A stretch of 64,000 nucleotides of DNA, from positions 18,864,695 through 18,928,694 of the forward strand of contig CM034606.1 of assembly GCA_020091685.1 (NCBI GenBank). Reading direction: 5' to 3'. Positions 29,901-52,468 of the stretch are shown here, piece after piece. Made by a program: the position numbers and the translations under genes. Numbering within the stretch: position 1 is the first letter of the stretch; each line of letters starts with the position of its first letter. The stretch is from Lutjanus erythropterus. Lineage: Eukaryota > Chordata > Actinopteri > Lutjaniformes > Lutjanidae. The notes below the pieces were generated by a model. That model searched no databases and was not told the origin of the DNA. It was given only the letters and a program-made list of their open reading frames with translations.

Positions 29901-32900
29901 TGGAATAACTCAACTCTGTTTGAAATATATACTGAGGGAGGGGGGGTGAGGAGGGAGACACTGGAGTGAGACATGCTGTAAGGGAAATATTTGTCCTATA
30001 TAAAAATGCATCTGATAAAATATTGTATCTCACCCCGGGAAAATATTTTCTTTGCAAGCCAATGCAGTGAACATTTATTCAGTTTAGAAATTTAGTAAGT
30101 GTAATTTTGGTGGGGAAAACCCTAAAATAAAATAAATAAAAATAAGGATACATTTTAAAATTAAAAGTTGAGAGCAAATATTTTAATTTATTTATTTAGA
30201 ATTGAATTGAATTTATTTAGAAATTAAAGCCGGTGTACTTGAACACAGATCATTAGCACACTGAAGTTGGAATAATGACTTCCCGACTCGGGAAATGGGA
30301 CCATTTGAAGATCACATGAATGCAGCATAAAATTATAAGATATTTATAAGCACTTGTAAGAAACTTTTTAACAGTTTATAAAGTACTTTAGAATTTGAAT
30401 AAAAATCCTATTACTGTCCATAATGCATTACACATTTGCTGCGTTTAACTAACTTATGTATTTCATCATTGTTAAACCTTTGCTAACCTTTTTTTGTTGC
30501 TCTATTAACATTAATATATATTAGTATATATGTTATTATATATTAATATATATTAATATATACTTTATTAGGCAGTTTTTGCAACTAACTATACACTTGT
30601 TAAAAGTTAACTGCGTTTTTCCAGCTACCGTATCTAAAGTGAAAACAATGTTATATGTGCCTTATGTACTCTTATTACTTATTAAACTAATATATTCTTT
30701 CTAATTAAATCTAGAAAACAAATATTTTGTTTAAAAATTAAATTCTGTATTTTTGTATACACCGAGGGTGACATTTAATCACAGTTTGCATCCTATTGTT
30801 AGCACGGGAGTTGGCTCACCAAAAATGTTCTAGATACATACTGAAGATAATCAATAATTGGCAGAAATATTTAAACTGAAAGTATGAGCTGATTTGCAGC
30901 AGTGGCCTTGTGGGTAACGCTTTATATTACTGTCCTCATAATAGGCATTTATTAATGGGTATGTAAGCTTTGTAAGTCCTTATAAGAATTTATTTATTCA
31001 TAAATAAAATCAGTGGTTTTTTTTTTTTATAAACTCTGAGGGTGACATTTAATCACAGTTTGCACCCTACCTGACCTATCCTTAGCTTGGCTGTGTTGTT
31101 GGCATTAACACCACGCCATTTACACCATTCCCACAAACCTCTTTGACGGGTCATGACTGACGACATGCATCCAATCGCTGGAGATGTCACGGTATCATCC
31201 GCAGCTGATATCCCTTGGGCGTGGCACTGTGCCTCAGACGTCATGTCTGCTCTCCCCGAGTCTTGTGGTAGGTTCAACCCGAGGCGGAGAGAAGGCAGCG
31301 GGAGAAGGAGGTGTGCGGAGCCTGTGACAGGCTGCCAGTCACACCGCTGACAGCTCTGTGAAAGATAGCTGTCTTGGCAGAGAGAGCTGGAGCAGCAGCC
31401 CGCCTGCATGCGCCAGTCAGCCCCTGTGTGGAGGCGAGCAGAGCTGAGCAGATTGAAGTGACGGGGGCTCTGTGGAGTTGATTGGCGCAACACGCGCCTC
31501 TGGATGAAAGATTCAGGCTGAGTGTAAAAACACTAAATGCTGTCAGTGTTATTATCACCTGCACTAACTGATAGAGGGAAGAGAGGTGGAGAGAGAGGGT
31601 GGCTAATTGACAGCTTTTTTTTTTTAAACTTTTACTTTTCCTGCGATGGTATGCAACCCAAATGCAGGCTGAAGGAGGAGGCAACATCAAAGCCTTGTCA
31701 GCGAATGACAGTGTTGATAGAGGATAGAGAGAGTGATACTGAGAGAGATGTATGTCAAATTCTTGAGATGTTTTCTCCCATATTACTCAAATGTCTGTCT
31801 CTCTGCAGTTCCCTGTTTTTGGAGTCTGTACAGTGCTGTTTAACCGAGGATTTCATTATTTGGGCAGAATTGTAAATAAATTGCACTTGCTGTTAAAAAA
31901 GCAATGTTTATTGAGGAATTTTATGTGCCAGAGTATTGTGCATTTCTTTTAATATCCCAGATTGTTAGGTTTCCCAGTGGTGGTCCAGGGGACGAGTGCC
32001 GTGACAATAATAAAAGGTAACCCAGGGAGAAAGAAAGAAGGGAAACTGAGGCACAAACAAGGATTTTTTTTAATTAATAAAGTAAGGTAAAAAAGCAAAC
32101 ACTTGATGACAAATAAACTTAACACTAAACAGGCAACTAGCACACCAAGAAGACACCAAGACAGTGATTGATCTCAGATGCTGCCAATCACTGCAGCTGC
32201 AAGGAGGGGAGTCGCAGTACCTGGACACTGGAGAACGCAGCAAGAAACACACACGCAATACTGTGGCATGTAACAATGAACAGCGCTACATTTTTTTGCA
32301 TTTTTCTCCTGACTCAGTGTTTCGGGTGAAATGTTTCTGGATTGCCTTTAGAGGGACTGTGAGAACACGTCTTGTAGGATAAGTGCAAGAACAAGAGAGG
32401 CGGTATAACAGGACTGACAGGAGCCCTTTCATGGTCAGTGTTACACCGGATAAAACTCAGCAGCCCACTGCTGTGGATTAGCCTGTTTGGTTGTGACACG
32501 CTGCTGAAACATTAATGGCCATCAGTTGGGAAAGCAAAATGTGATTGGGCAAATTCCTGAAATATTTAAAATGTGAGCCTGTTGGAGCTTTTACTATTTG
32601 CGCCGCATGGCGTCAGGAAGTGGAAGAGAGGGTAAAAGCTGGTAATTGGCCTTGTGTTGTCATGCCATTCAGTCAGTAGCACTCAAGTCCTGACGTTCTC
32701 CGCGCCACTGCGAGCAACCAGGGTCTTTGAGTTTTCTGATGACTTGACATCAAGGACATGAAGGAACGGAGGAGTGATATGATCCTTATGAGACCTAAAG
32801 TAGCAAGCAGTAGAAGGTCTCACACTTTGAGAACTGATTAGACTTTTAACATGTTGTATGAATCGACAGTGTAGATCTCAAGAACCGCAGGTGGTCTTTT

Positions 32901-32969
32901 TCTCCTCTTTCATGTAACCAATCATCCACAAAACGGTCTAATAATAAATATATTCTTCTGTCTCCTCAG
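26903..32969 (+). other. Intron
   Basis: It is AT-rich. Repeat remnants at about 30250-31000 share phrases with the palindromic element at 33672-34620. Around 29650-30060 is a non-repetitive stretch of unknown nature. No coding exon is recognised. Frames at 27201-27389 and 31537-31875 have no similarity I recognise. Confidence 0.7.
30250..31000. mobile_element. Repeat remnant related to 33.6-34.6 kb element
   Basis: Shared blocks include AACTATACACTTGTTAAAAG with the 34.45-kb region, CACCAAAAATGTTCTAGATA with 33553-33576, and TTATATTACTGTCCT with the inverted end near 34620. Boundaries are approximate. Confidence 0.5.
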
Positions 32970-33096
32970 TCGACACGACCCCCTTCTAATTCCTGGAAAT
33001 GAGCAAATCGAGAACATGGACATGAACGTGAAGAGGTATGACTCAACAGGGATGTTTCACTGGTGCCCCTCAAAGGACATCGAGAAAGTCATCCTG
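32970..33096 (+). CDS. kcnma1: kcnma1 exon: linker into RCK2 ([12 protein letters not shown])
   Basis: The exon encodes [20 protein letters not shown], then [20 protein letters not shown] and IL. The split codon with the previous exon reads AG|T (Ser), so the junction is ...KMMS-RHDPLL. The acceptor is tctcctcag and the donor gtgagt. Length is 127 nt, ending in phase 0. It leads into the first RCK2 strand. Confidence 0.97.
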
Positions 33097-36434
<3,338 letters not shown>

Positions 36435-36521
36435 TAGTTTGTCAAGTGCAGTCTGCTAAGTGCTCTTAATTGAAATACTCTGCAAGTGTGTTGTAAGTGG
36501 CATCTACAGTATAAACTCACT

Positions 36522-36985
36522 GGTCGCACTTTATTTTACAGTACACTAAAAAGACAATGAATCAAATGAGGCAAAAACTAGACAATATGTTCTTTATTAG
36601 TTAGTATTAGACCTCTTATCAGACCCTTATTAGACTTCATTATAGGGTAATTAGGGACACATTACAACAGAACTGTACTGTAAACTAAAGTGTATTATTT
36701 CCAACTATTAGAGCCTTACATTAGAATTTCTTGGAGCATAATTTGGTGCACATTACAACATAACTGTACTCTAAAATACTGTGTATTGTTTTCCCACTGT
36801 TAGACTCTTCTTATACATTATTATACACATTCCAACAGAACTGTACTTTAAACTTCACATATTGTTTTTAAATGTGGAAGTTGCAGATATGTGATTTCAC
36901 TTTAGTTTACAGTATAGTTCTGTTGTAATGTGTCCTTAACGGATTGTTATGTCGTATTATTCTACTGTAAAAAAAAAGTGCGACC
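36522..36985. mobile_element. hAT-like MITE with perfect 8-bp target duplication
   Basis: The ends are GGTCGCACTTTATTTTACAG and CTGTAAAAAAAAAGTGCGACC. The eight bases AACTCACT lie directly outside both ends (36514-36521 and 36986-36993). An 8-bp duplication is typical of hAT-type transposition. There is no transposase frame. The interior repeats the phrase TTAGACCCTTATTAGAC and is partly palindromic. Confidence 0.85.
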
Positions 36986-37870
36986 AACTCACTTTACTGT
37001 AACTCCTGAATAAGTGCACACACAAAACACTGTGTTGATTGCTTCATCAAGCCTTTGAAGAGTGTTTACTCCACATAATTTTCTGATCGTTTCAGTCTTG
37101 TCCCTGGTAATTACATGCTGCTAAACCTTCTTGATAATATTTTTTAATGATGTAATCAACATGACTGTGTCATTTGATGTTGTTCCCCCTGATCTGGTGT
37201 CTGGCAGATCGTCTGGAACAGATTGTTGATGTTTGCAGACAAACACACGAACCTGGCATCCCATCAGGCCTCATCATCATTAAGCAGCTAGTACAAATCA
37301 CCAGGCAGGCCAATTCAGCTGCTCCTCATTAGTCACAACAAAACAGCGACACATGCACGCACACACACCTTCGTGTTTGAATGCGCGTGCACATGTGTTC
37401 GCGCACATAAAACACACACAGAGACATTCATGCCAATGCAATCTATCCATGCACATCCACAAGCAGGTAATCCACAGTTTATGATTAGCCTGAAAGACAT
37501 GACATGCCTCGAGCTCAGCACTATTTAGTGCCACCACAGTGACTGTTGTAAATACAAATCAAAGTTGAAGGTCCAAGAGGCCGTTATTTTTTAGTGCAGA
37601 GCACTTCCACATGTTTTAGGAGAATGCCAATGCTGTTATTTCTCCAGCCTTGAGTGAGTGATGTGCTGTCGATAGTGGTGCCACCGAGGAACAATAAGCA
37701 GGGGTAAATCTTAGAGCATGCCGCTCTGGGGAGCAGTATTCACAGAAAGCCACCTCAATATGGAAGCCCACTAGCCTATATCCTCTGCTAGGGTCGATGG
37801 ATGGAGCCTATTGTCATCAATAATTGGGTCTTACATCAACCACCCATTTCAGTGATAAATACTTCACTTT

Positions 37871-37875
<5 letters not shown>

Positions 37876-37905
<30 letters not shown>
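37876..37905. repeat. (CA)n microsatellite
   Basis: Fifteen uninterrupted CA (AC) units. Confidence 0.97.
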
Positions 37906-37906
<1 letters not shown>

Positions 37907-38423
37907 ATAGTGACATGCAATCATGCATACACAAGGAAACAGACGCACATACCCAGACGCTGCTATTGTATCATAGGTATTGCTTTGGGGATTCCTTCCT
38001 CCTAGCGATGCTCCCATTCAGACACTGTCTGTGGAATTTAAAACAAGAAGGTGCAAATGAATAAGTAAACATGCTCTTTCCTGGGGGAGAGCTTCTCACG
38101 GCTGCTCTAGCATGTAGTCAACCACAGAGCATCACAGTGCCTGGGGGGCTACAGGGATAAGGGGGTATGTAACCCAGATCTCACTTGTCTATTGTACATT
38201 GTAGCTGAACAAACAAGGTTACAGCCTCACTGCAGATGAATACACACACTGTGTGTATGATCAGGCTGATGTTTTAAACTCTGGCTTCTCTTATGTTAGG
38301 CAACAAGGAAATTATGCAGTAAATAACAAAATGTAACATTTTCAGGTATGTACCGATTATAAAACTCAATTAAGAAGAAAAGTTCATTTTTGTTTAAAGA
38401 GATACAAGGGTATTTTATGTGTC

Positions 38424-39431
38424 ACAGATAGTGATGTAACAATCCCAAAAACTCAAGGTATGATAATACCATGATAAAAAGTCTGCAATATATATCCCTG
38501 CTATAATAAAAAACAAAGAAAAATTATTTTTTAAAAATGTCTTTATTCTCTCCACTAGGCCATAACTCAAGATTTCATACAATAATTCTGACAAAATGTC
38601 AAACAAGCATGTAATAGAATAAAATAATGAAGTGATGACATTTTATATGCAAAAGGCCCATGGTCAATTCACTTTGACATCTAATGTTTAGGAAAAAGAC
38701 TTCTCCCTATCAGTCTTCTGTACTTCTGTGTAGAAATAGTCTCTAAGTGCACATTTATGACTGGATGCTCAATGACCTCTCATGGATGTGGTGAGTCACA
38801 ATTTTTGAAACACCTTGAGAAAATGGTAGGGGATGCAAGTCATCAACAATTGCTGGGCTAAAAACAAGGCTTACCGACTTGCAGAGTGGGGGAGTAACTA
38901 GTTACATGTAATTGAATTACTAAATAAATGTAATTGTAATCTGTTACACTTACTGCACTTACTGAGAAAAATACATGTAATTGAATTAGTTACTAATCAA
39001 GATGTTAGTGATTACAAGGGTATTATATGCCAACATTCTTTTCGGGTTGCCTGGCAGAGATCTGCACTCTACTCAGCGCACTCTTTTAGTTAAATAATAA
39101 ATCTGATGAGGACAGCATTTGTTTTTGTATAATTTTTTTTTTCTTTAGCTTAAAGTTCTTCCGCTTTCTGTCTTAAATAGAATAAAATAAAAGTAGCCAG
39201 CCATGACCTAAGCATGTGCAAAAAAAATGTCATGAACTGTCTGTGGCAATGAATGTTTGCATGAATGCATTAGTCGTCACAGTTCTTAAAATAAATAAAA
39301 ATGATAAAATAATAATAAAAAGAGAAAATATAAAATAATCAAATAGTAATATGGTATATATTATCGGTCCGGTACACCATTGTGATATATTTTTATTGCA
39401 ATATCACAAAACTTAATGTTGCTACATCATA
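38424..39431. mobile_element. Old element with weakly inverted ends
   Basis: The left end reads AGTGATGTAACAATCCC; the right end, inverted, reads ATGATGTAGCAACATTAAG. The interior includes GAGTAACTAGTTACATGTAA repeats and GATATTG-type sequence common in fish hAT MITEs. It may be two nested elements. Boundaries are approximate. Confidence 0.4.
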
Positions 39432-41839
39432 AGTCAGATGTGAATTTTTCATGATGGAATAAAATTCTTGCATAGACTCACTTCTAGAGATAACTCAGGG
39501 ATTTTAGCTCTTCTGGTTTTACTCTGACTCCGTATAGGAAGACATACAGCTCTCTGTTTTGGAGCTCACCAGCTCACATCACAACTTTTGAGGTGTTTGT
39601 AAGCTAACAGCTTCTGAAAGCAGCTCAGCAGCAGGCCTCATGTATCCCTGTTCTGCTGTACACACCGTGCAGAACGGAAACTGTTTCCCTCCGTACTGTC
39701 TTCATGTTCACTATCATACAATAAGAGCTGCGTTTTAGAGGCAGTATCCAAAAAACTTGCTGTCACTCTCCAGTGGAGTAAACATCATCCTTTATGGACA
39801 TCGACAAAATGATGTTTGCACTGTCTGAGCTCGTGCTCCCCGGTTGACTCGCGGTGTCAAACCTCTGCTATTTCCAAGTTCAATAATTGGTATAACAAGA
39901 GTTATGATTATCCATGCTTCAGTTCAGTGTGTGCTTCCTGCTGCGTACTAAACTATTTGGTGTCTTTTCTGTTGCAAAGGGCTGGGAGATCTCTTTTGTA
40001 ATGTAAGCAGCTCATTGAGTTTCCTGACAGGAAACGCACACTCTCTCACACACACATATATCAGGAATTTGCAATCCTTTTAAAACTTTGTGACCTGAAT
40101 ATATTCCCTGCATTATGTTTCCTTGGTGGTGGCACTATAAGCTGGCATTTTGCTGTAGTCAGCACTAAATGATGGATGTCAAAACACAGTTGATGCATTA
40201 TGCATATAGCATTACAGATTTAAGGTGTTTACTTGTCACTTTGAGGAAATGCAAAAATGTGAAGTCATGTGAATTCATACTCCTGTCACTTGCACTTGTA
40301 TTTCATGGTTCTCAGCCACGCCATTCCCGATAAAAGGTTTTCCGGATCCACTTCACCAATTTTATTGTAACAAAATGAACAACATATAAAATTTATGTCT
40401 GCCCGTTGATGGAGGGACGTGAATGCTAAATATGTCTTAGCTGACCCCTAAAAGCACAGGATCTGGATTGCAACTTTTCGGCAGGTGCCTTGTTCACTTA
40501 GCCATCTCCTCCTCCGTTCTTTTTTTTCTGTCAATCCACACATTTATGACACAGAAAGCACACATCAACGACTTCATGCTGACTGAGCTGACATGCACTA
40601 TGTATAATGGTATTGATACAGAGTTCCAGGTCATGGCCTCATGCTTATGATACATCTGTAGTAAAACACACTTAGAGACATGCAGGTTTTTGCTTGGACG
40701 GTATTTTTATTTACCTAGAAAAATGCCATGTACATTAATGCCCCAAAAAGCCAAAGAAAAAGACTTAAGACCAGAATGTTTTTGTTATCTGTCTTTCTTC
40801 CGTTTAAATGTATAATATTTGAGAAATATCAGGCTGACAATTGTACAAACTGCAGTAACTGCACTCTGATTTTGAAATATCTGGGATCTGCACTCTGTTA
40901 CAGAGACAGAAAACTAGATAACTAAAATAACAGAAGATCTGTATATCAAATTAAAGCTAGCTCATGAGATTGTCACAGCTGGCCTTAGCTAAACCTAAAA
41001 TTTAATTTGCTTTATTTCCCTCCCACTTTTATCTTGAAAGATTTCCAATTTGATAAACTGACATCTTAGCAGTGATTCATGAGAATTAGTTGTAAATAAA
41101 TGTATTAGTTGTAAATAAATTTGTTATATTGATTGATTGAATATGACTGATAATAGTATAATAATCATAATGAAGTTTATTTTGTCAAATAAACTAGTTA
41201 TTTTGTTGGTAGATCCTGTTTCACCCCTCACAGATTAGCCAGCGTCTGTATTTTTTGTTATTAAGGGGAGACACTACAGATGAATATGGTCTGTTTTAAC
41301 TAATAGATACCACCAAAAAACATTAAGAAAGTTTTCTGAAGTGTTATGTTTAAATATGCAAATGACGCACTATCTGATGCTAAGTTTTGATGAATTTACA
41401 AGAAATCTTAAGGTGCAGATACGATACGATGTGTATTATATGTGCAGAGTGTGTCTGAAAGAAGACATGTTAAAGAAGCAGAATAGCAAAACTGAGCAGT
41501 GCATGAAAAAGCTGTTATTGCCTGTAGTGTCTTTCCTTAAGTAGGTTCTATCACAATGATTTTTGGTGTAAAATTATCAATTAAAATGTCCAAAAAAAGG
41601 CATTGCAAACTTTCTTTCTTTCTTTTTTTTAACTTTACTTAGATTTTAATGCCACTATCAGTGAAATAAGACATAGAACCCTTTTGAACAGTTGCACATT
41701 ACAAACTTTCTATCTGTTTGACAGTTTGTGTCCAGCCTGAAAAGTTTTAAACCCTTTTTTTCTCAACTTTACTGCTTTTGTAGTTACTACCCTGTTATGT
41801 TATTTGCTGATTTCTATAAATGTGTATGTGGTTTTTCAG

Positions 41840-41953
41840 GTTTCACGCCTCCTGGAATGGACAGGTCATCTCCAGACAGCAGTCCAGTACATGGCTTTGT
41901 GCGGCAGGCTTCGGTCACCACCGGATCCAACATCCCCATCATCACAGAACTAG
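41840..41953 (+). CDS. kcnma1: kcnma1 exon: [20 protein letters not shown]
   Basis: The exon encodes [20 protein letters not shown], then [18 protein letters not shown] plus G. This loop in RCK2 is Ser/Pro-rich and includes RQASV, a basophilic-kinase type site (RQPSI in mammals). Length is 114 nt, with acceptor gtttttcag and donor gtaaaa. The leftover G joins either the alternative exon at 43931 (Ala) or the calcium-bowl exon at 45974 (Val). Confidence 0.97.
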   Translation, partial: VSRLLEWTGHLQTAVQYMALCGRLRSPPDPTSPSSQN

Positions 41954-43930
41954 GTAAAACTGTTTCCACCCACCTCAAACGCAAACGTTGCATGCCACAT
42001 CCCAATAACCTCGGATCAACTCATTGCCATTTGCAGACATAGACGCATAGAGCTGATAATCCAACACTTGAGCATTACGCTGCTACCAAAAGTTCCAACT
42101 CATTCAAGGTCAAATAGACTTAGGAATGCTTGTTGTGGAATTTTTGTTCCCTTTCATGGTGTCGGTAGCTTTGTCCAACTCAAATATTCAGATGTGAATT
42201 ACTGGATCTGGCTCGCTTTTGTCAAGTGGTGATAATGTCAGCTGCAAGGAAAATGTGTTTGCTCTGAGGACAATGTGGACTACTGTAACTTGAGGATGTC
42301 AGACGGGCATCTTCAGGACTATAGCTACATCGCCTGCAATTTGTCCACTAATGCACAAGAGAAACTCAGCCTGATGGAGAGGGTGAGAGCAGGAGGAAAG
42401 CAAAGAGAGTGAAAAGGTAGAGGAAAAAAAACTGCCTTGGTTGCAAAATGGGTCCATTTATTAATAACAATGGCAGTGGCTGTATTCCCACTGGTGGTGG
42501 GGACTCATGAAACTTTCAGATCTCTGAGGGGCCTTCTAAAGCAGCAGAGACCGGCTACTCTGTCTCCCCTGACCCAATTAGGGAGCAATGGAGCATGAGG
42601 CCAGCTAAGAAAAGGCCACAAAGAGAAAGGAGCCACCTAATGTTACTTGTAACCGGGCCAGCCATTACCTGCAGAGAGGCTCTGCCATTAGACCGCTGAC
42701 CGCATACGTAATCATCACGACTAGATGCTATCTGTGTTGGACTCATCGGTTGCTGTCTGCTCGAAGCTCCAGTTGTTGTGCCTCTGCTTGCTGGTAGCTA
42801 ACGAGTTTCACAGCTGCAGCAACACTAGATGTGATAACATTGTCCCTCTCGTAGCACCAACAGGACTTACCCCTGATCTTAAGCTACGTCGGTTTATCTT
42901 GGCTTGTCCAACGAAATGGCTATACTTGTTGCACCATCTGGGCTTAAGCCCTCTTCTTGCTAAGACCAGGTGTAAATCTTATGCCAAGTCAAAAGTTAGA
43001 AGCTGGGACAAATCAACACAATGTTTTCTTACGGAAAGAGTTAAATAACTTGGTAATCTATGATCCCTATAGGGACCATGGAGGGGGTGGGTTTTTAGCT
43101 TGAATTTGAAGCATTCAATGGCAGGGGCAGATTGAACATAAGGTGTTTCACAATTTGGACCCGGCTACAGAAGAAGCACCTTTACGCCTTAAACAACTCT
43201 CAGGGATGGACAGCAGCAGTTTATCTGATGATTGCAGTATTCTAGGCAGTGAGTAGGGCTGAAACAGGTCACGCAGATAAACTGAAGCTTATTATCTTGA
43301 ATAAAAGTATACATACCTTGACCATTCTCAAAAACTTAGAAACGAAAGTGGAAAAACTCCAGAAATGGTGTAAAGTCAATTCTAAAGGCTGGTCGTAACA
43401 AAGACCAACTTAGCAGTTGGGACCAGGCTTAGTAAAGACCACTTGGTGCAACCCACTGAGGAAGAAGTAAGAGCATGCAGAGCAGACAATGGCTACATGT
43501 CTCACTGGAACCATACACAGTAATTACATTGTCATATGTCCAGTTTGCGGTGCCAGGAGCAGATTAAAGTCAAATTGAACCATAAAAACGCGTCTAATCT
43601 GAGTTGCATGATCAATTTTGTTTGCGTGGCATGTAAAGTAGGTGTGTTTGTGGATAAGACCATGTTTATCCCTTTCACTGTCTCACCATGAAATAATTTA
43701 TTGTTGTTGTGGTGGTGTAGCACCCTGACAGCTCTGGCTTTGCATCCACCGTGCACTCTAATCCAGGGCGCTTTACTTTTAGACACCGGACAACCATGAA
43801 TGTCTCAGGGTAGAATTCCGGGCTTGACACGAGTAGTCTGAGACAGCGAATTGCCTTTATTGCAGTCTTTGAAACTGTTTCAATAACGACACCATTTCTC
43901 CCCTTCCCTGCACTGTCTCATCACCATTAG
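41954..43930 (+). other. Intron before the 84-nt alternative exon
   Basis: The stretch about 42840-43480 has the look of a decayed dispersed element but has no clear ends. No gene is recognised. Confidence 0.65.
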
Positions 43931-44014
43931 CTAAACCTGGCAAACTACTGCCATTGGTTTCACTCAGTCAAGAAAAAAAGAGTGGAACCAACATACAAAT
44001 GATAACAGAGCTGG
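43931..44014 (+). CDS. kcnma1: kcnma1 alternative 84-nt exon (AKPGKLLPLVSLSQEKK)
   Basis: The 28 codons read AKPGKLLPLVSLSQEKKSGT, then NIQMITEL plus G. Its last residues (MITEL) repeat the ending of the exon before it (IITEL). It matches the known mammalian 27-residue insert AKPGKLPLVSVNQEKNSG..., with one extra Leu here. It goes in just upstream of the calcium bowl and keeps the frame. The acceptor is caccattag and the donor gtaagc. Confidence 0.93.
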
Positions 44015-45892
44015 GTAAGCTGAGCCTTTGTCCTCTGCTGCCGTTCGTTCCCTCGCTCCGCCGCTCTGCTCTGCTCTGCTCCTCATCAGCTTGTCTTGAT
44101 TTATCTGGCTGCAGTCAAGGCCCTCGCTGCTCCCATGGCTTCACTTTGAACACATTTTTATTCTTCGTTCTGGTTGAAATTGACTGTCTTGTTTTGGCCC
44201 CTTTTTTTTAATGATTTTTTTTTTTCTCTTTTTGGGGTATTTTTTTTTTTCCTCCAGTTGCGTTTGCAGAGCATCACTAGGCTTTTGATCATGCTCAGTC
44301 TGTCCTTGTGGCTGTTTTCATAGCAACACCCCCCCCTCTCTGCCCCCCACTCCCCCCTTCCTCCTCCAAACGCACACATCCACACATGCACACACACACA
44401 TCCACTCCCCTCAGTTCACTCCTTCGGCCCAGGCCTGTTTGCATCAGCCCCTTGTCTCTTTGACTGACATTTCTGATCCACAGCGCACAGGAAGCCTGGG
44501 AAGAAATCAGATATCAAAAACAAAAAACTCAAGATCAAACCATCTTTTAAGCTGTTTATTTATTTTTTAAATTTATTTTCCAGTTTCTTTTTTTCCTCCT
44601 CCAGACCATATCTCTGAAGCTCAGATAACGGAGGAGTCAAACACAAACTTGTGTGATGCTCGTTTTTCAAGTTACGCTGGTTCATAGACCCTTGTCTGCC
44701 CGCCGCTGCTAGGAACGCTGTCTGAGGAAAAAGACACGCACTGTAGGGAGCACTTGGTGGTTTTTTATTCTACCATTTAAGCTATACACAACAGACTGGA
44801 AAAAAAAACCCATCCTTATTATTATTTCAGTTTGGGGTTATTTTCACTCCTACTGTGCCATTTACTTCATTTTGCAGTGTTAATTATTAATCATAAGATT
44901 TAAAAAAGTATGTTGTTACCTGGCTTTAATCTGAATTTCAGGGCACAGGTAAATACTTGAGATGTATTTCTATAAAGGTGATGATGTGACAAACACATTC
45001 ATCGAGGAAAATCTCTGAAAAACATAGCATGGATTTATGAGTGCATGTTTTTTTCATGTGATAGAGTAGCCATTGTTGAAGTCTCACTTTTTTTTTTTTT
45101 TACCATATTTACTGGATACATCAAAAAATACCTGCAGTATATGCAATTTTAGTGATAAAATAATCATATTTTATTCTTTACACAGTTCACAGACTGGTCA
45201 CTGTCTCTTGACTGAGGATTTACTTGTTTGTGTGTTAAAATATATACGATATATATGTGATTCTGTATTGCAGTTGTTTAAAAAAGCTCAAGATACAGTG
45301 GCTACTGAAGTATTAATGCAGAACAGATCTATGATTGATTCACAGTTGGGGACTTCTACAATGGTTATCACTGTGTATGCATTATATACTGCATAATATA
45401 TATTCTCCTAAAATTGTGGTATGTCTAAATGTGTGAAATGCATCCTGCATGTGATATACAGCAGATTTTATATTTAAAATATTGGATAATTTCTCAATCA
45501 GTCACCTTCCAAACAATTATACAGTACATGGACAGAAAAGTATCAAATTGCATATAAGAGATTTAGTTCATTTTTAACCTGACTGAAAGGTAATTCAGTC
45601 AACAGAATCAAAACATGTCAATTGTTTGGAGAAGGAATAAAGTTTTTGTTTAATTTTGTATATATATTGTATAAATATTTACAACTGTAAAAATTGCAAA
45701 GTGTGATGGCAAAATATAATGTGCATCTAATGTTACATTATATTGCAAATCCTTGATCAATACCTATATACCTGAGACGCTTCTGCTCCATTACCCATGA
45801 TATATCCAAATCTTTCCAAATGTAACTTAATATGAACAAAAAAAAATCTATATTTCTGAACTCTCAGGTGTGTCGGTATCTGTGTGTGTGTG

Positions 45893-45923
<31 letters not shown>

Positions 45924-45973
45924 CGTGCTTCTTCATAGTGCCCGTCTCTAACTCCCTCTCCCCCCTCTCTCAG
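44015..45973 (+). other. Intron with long T tract
   Basis: It contains a 28-base T run (45893-45920) about 50 bp before the next acceptor, then a CT-rich tract. No gene is recognised. Confidence 0.8.
45893..45920. repeat. T28 homopolymer
   Basis: Pure T run preceded by a short GT run, close to the acceptor of the calcium-bowl exon. Confidence 0.95.
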
Positions 45974-46104
45974 TGAACGACTCAAACGTTCAGTTCCTGG
46001 ACCAAGATGATGATGACGACCCAGACACAGAGCTGTACCTCACTCAGCCCTTCGCCTGCGGCACCGCCTTCGCTGTCAGTGTACTCGACTCCCTGATGAG
46101 CGCG
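45974..46104 (+). CDS. kcnma1: kcnma1 exon: calcium bowl
   Basis: The exon encodes [20 protein letters not shown], then [20 protein letters not shown] and [13 protein letters not shown] is the calcium bowl, the high-affinity calcium site of RCK2, and all its acidic residues are present. The acceptor is ctctctcag and the donor gtgagt. Length is 131 nt, ending in phase 0. Confidence 0.98.
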
Positions 46105-52243
<6,139 letters not shown>

Positions 52244-52468
52244 GTATGTGATCACAAACCCACCGTACGAGTTTGAGCTTGTGCCCACAGACCTGATCTT
52301 CTGCCTCATGCAGTTCGACCACAACGCAGGCCAGTCCCGGACAAGCTTGTCCCACTCTTCCCACTCCTCCCATTCCTCCAGCAAAAAGAGCTCCTCCGTC
52401 CACTCCATCCCCCCCTCCAACCGGCAAAACCGCAGCAGTAAGACCCGGGAGGCCCGCGACAAACAGAA
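52244..52468 (+). CDS. kcnma1: kcnma1 exon: end of RCK2 and serine-rich tail
   Basis: The exon encodes [20 protein letters not shown], then [20 protein letters not shown] and [20 protein letters not shown], with [16 protein letters not shown] before the border. It closes RCK2 and starts the disordered tail, with many Ser/His and basic residues. The acceptor is gggcag and the donor gtacgt. It ends two bases into a codon (CAG AA), so three C-termini are possible: via the 29-nt cassette (DEC end), direct to 58273 (VYR end), or read-through of the donor. Length is 225 nt. Confidence 0.97.

Noticed and set aside
31053..31690. Minus-strand open frames of 138-146 codons
   Set aside because: No similarity I recognise, no matching plus-strand exon, and no splice structure; likely chance in a GC-richer intron segment.
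42840..43480. Possible retroposon or decayed coding element
   Set aside because: Looks dispersed-repeat-like but has no clear ends, tail or domain; not called as a mobile element.
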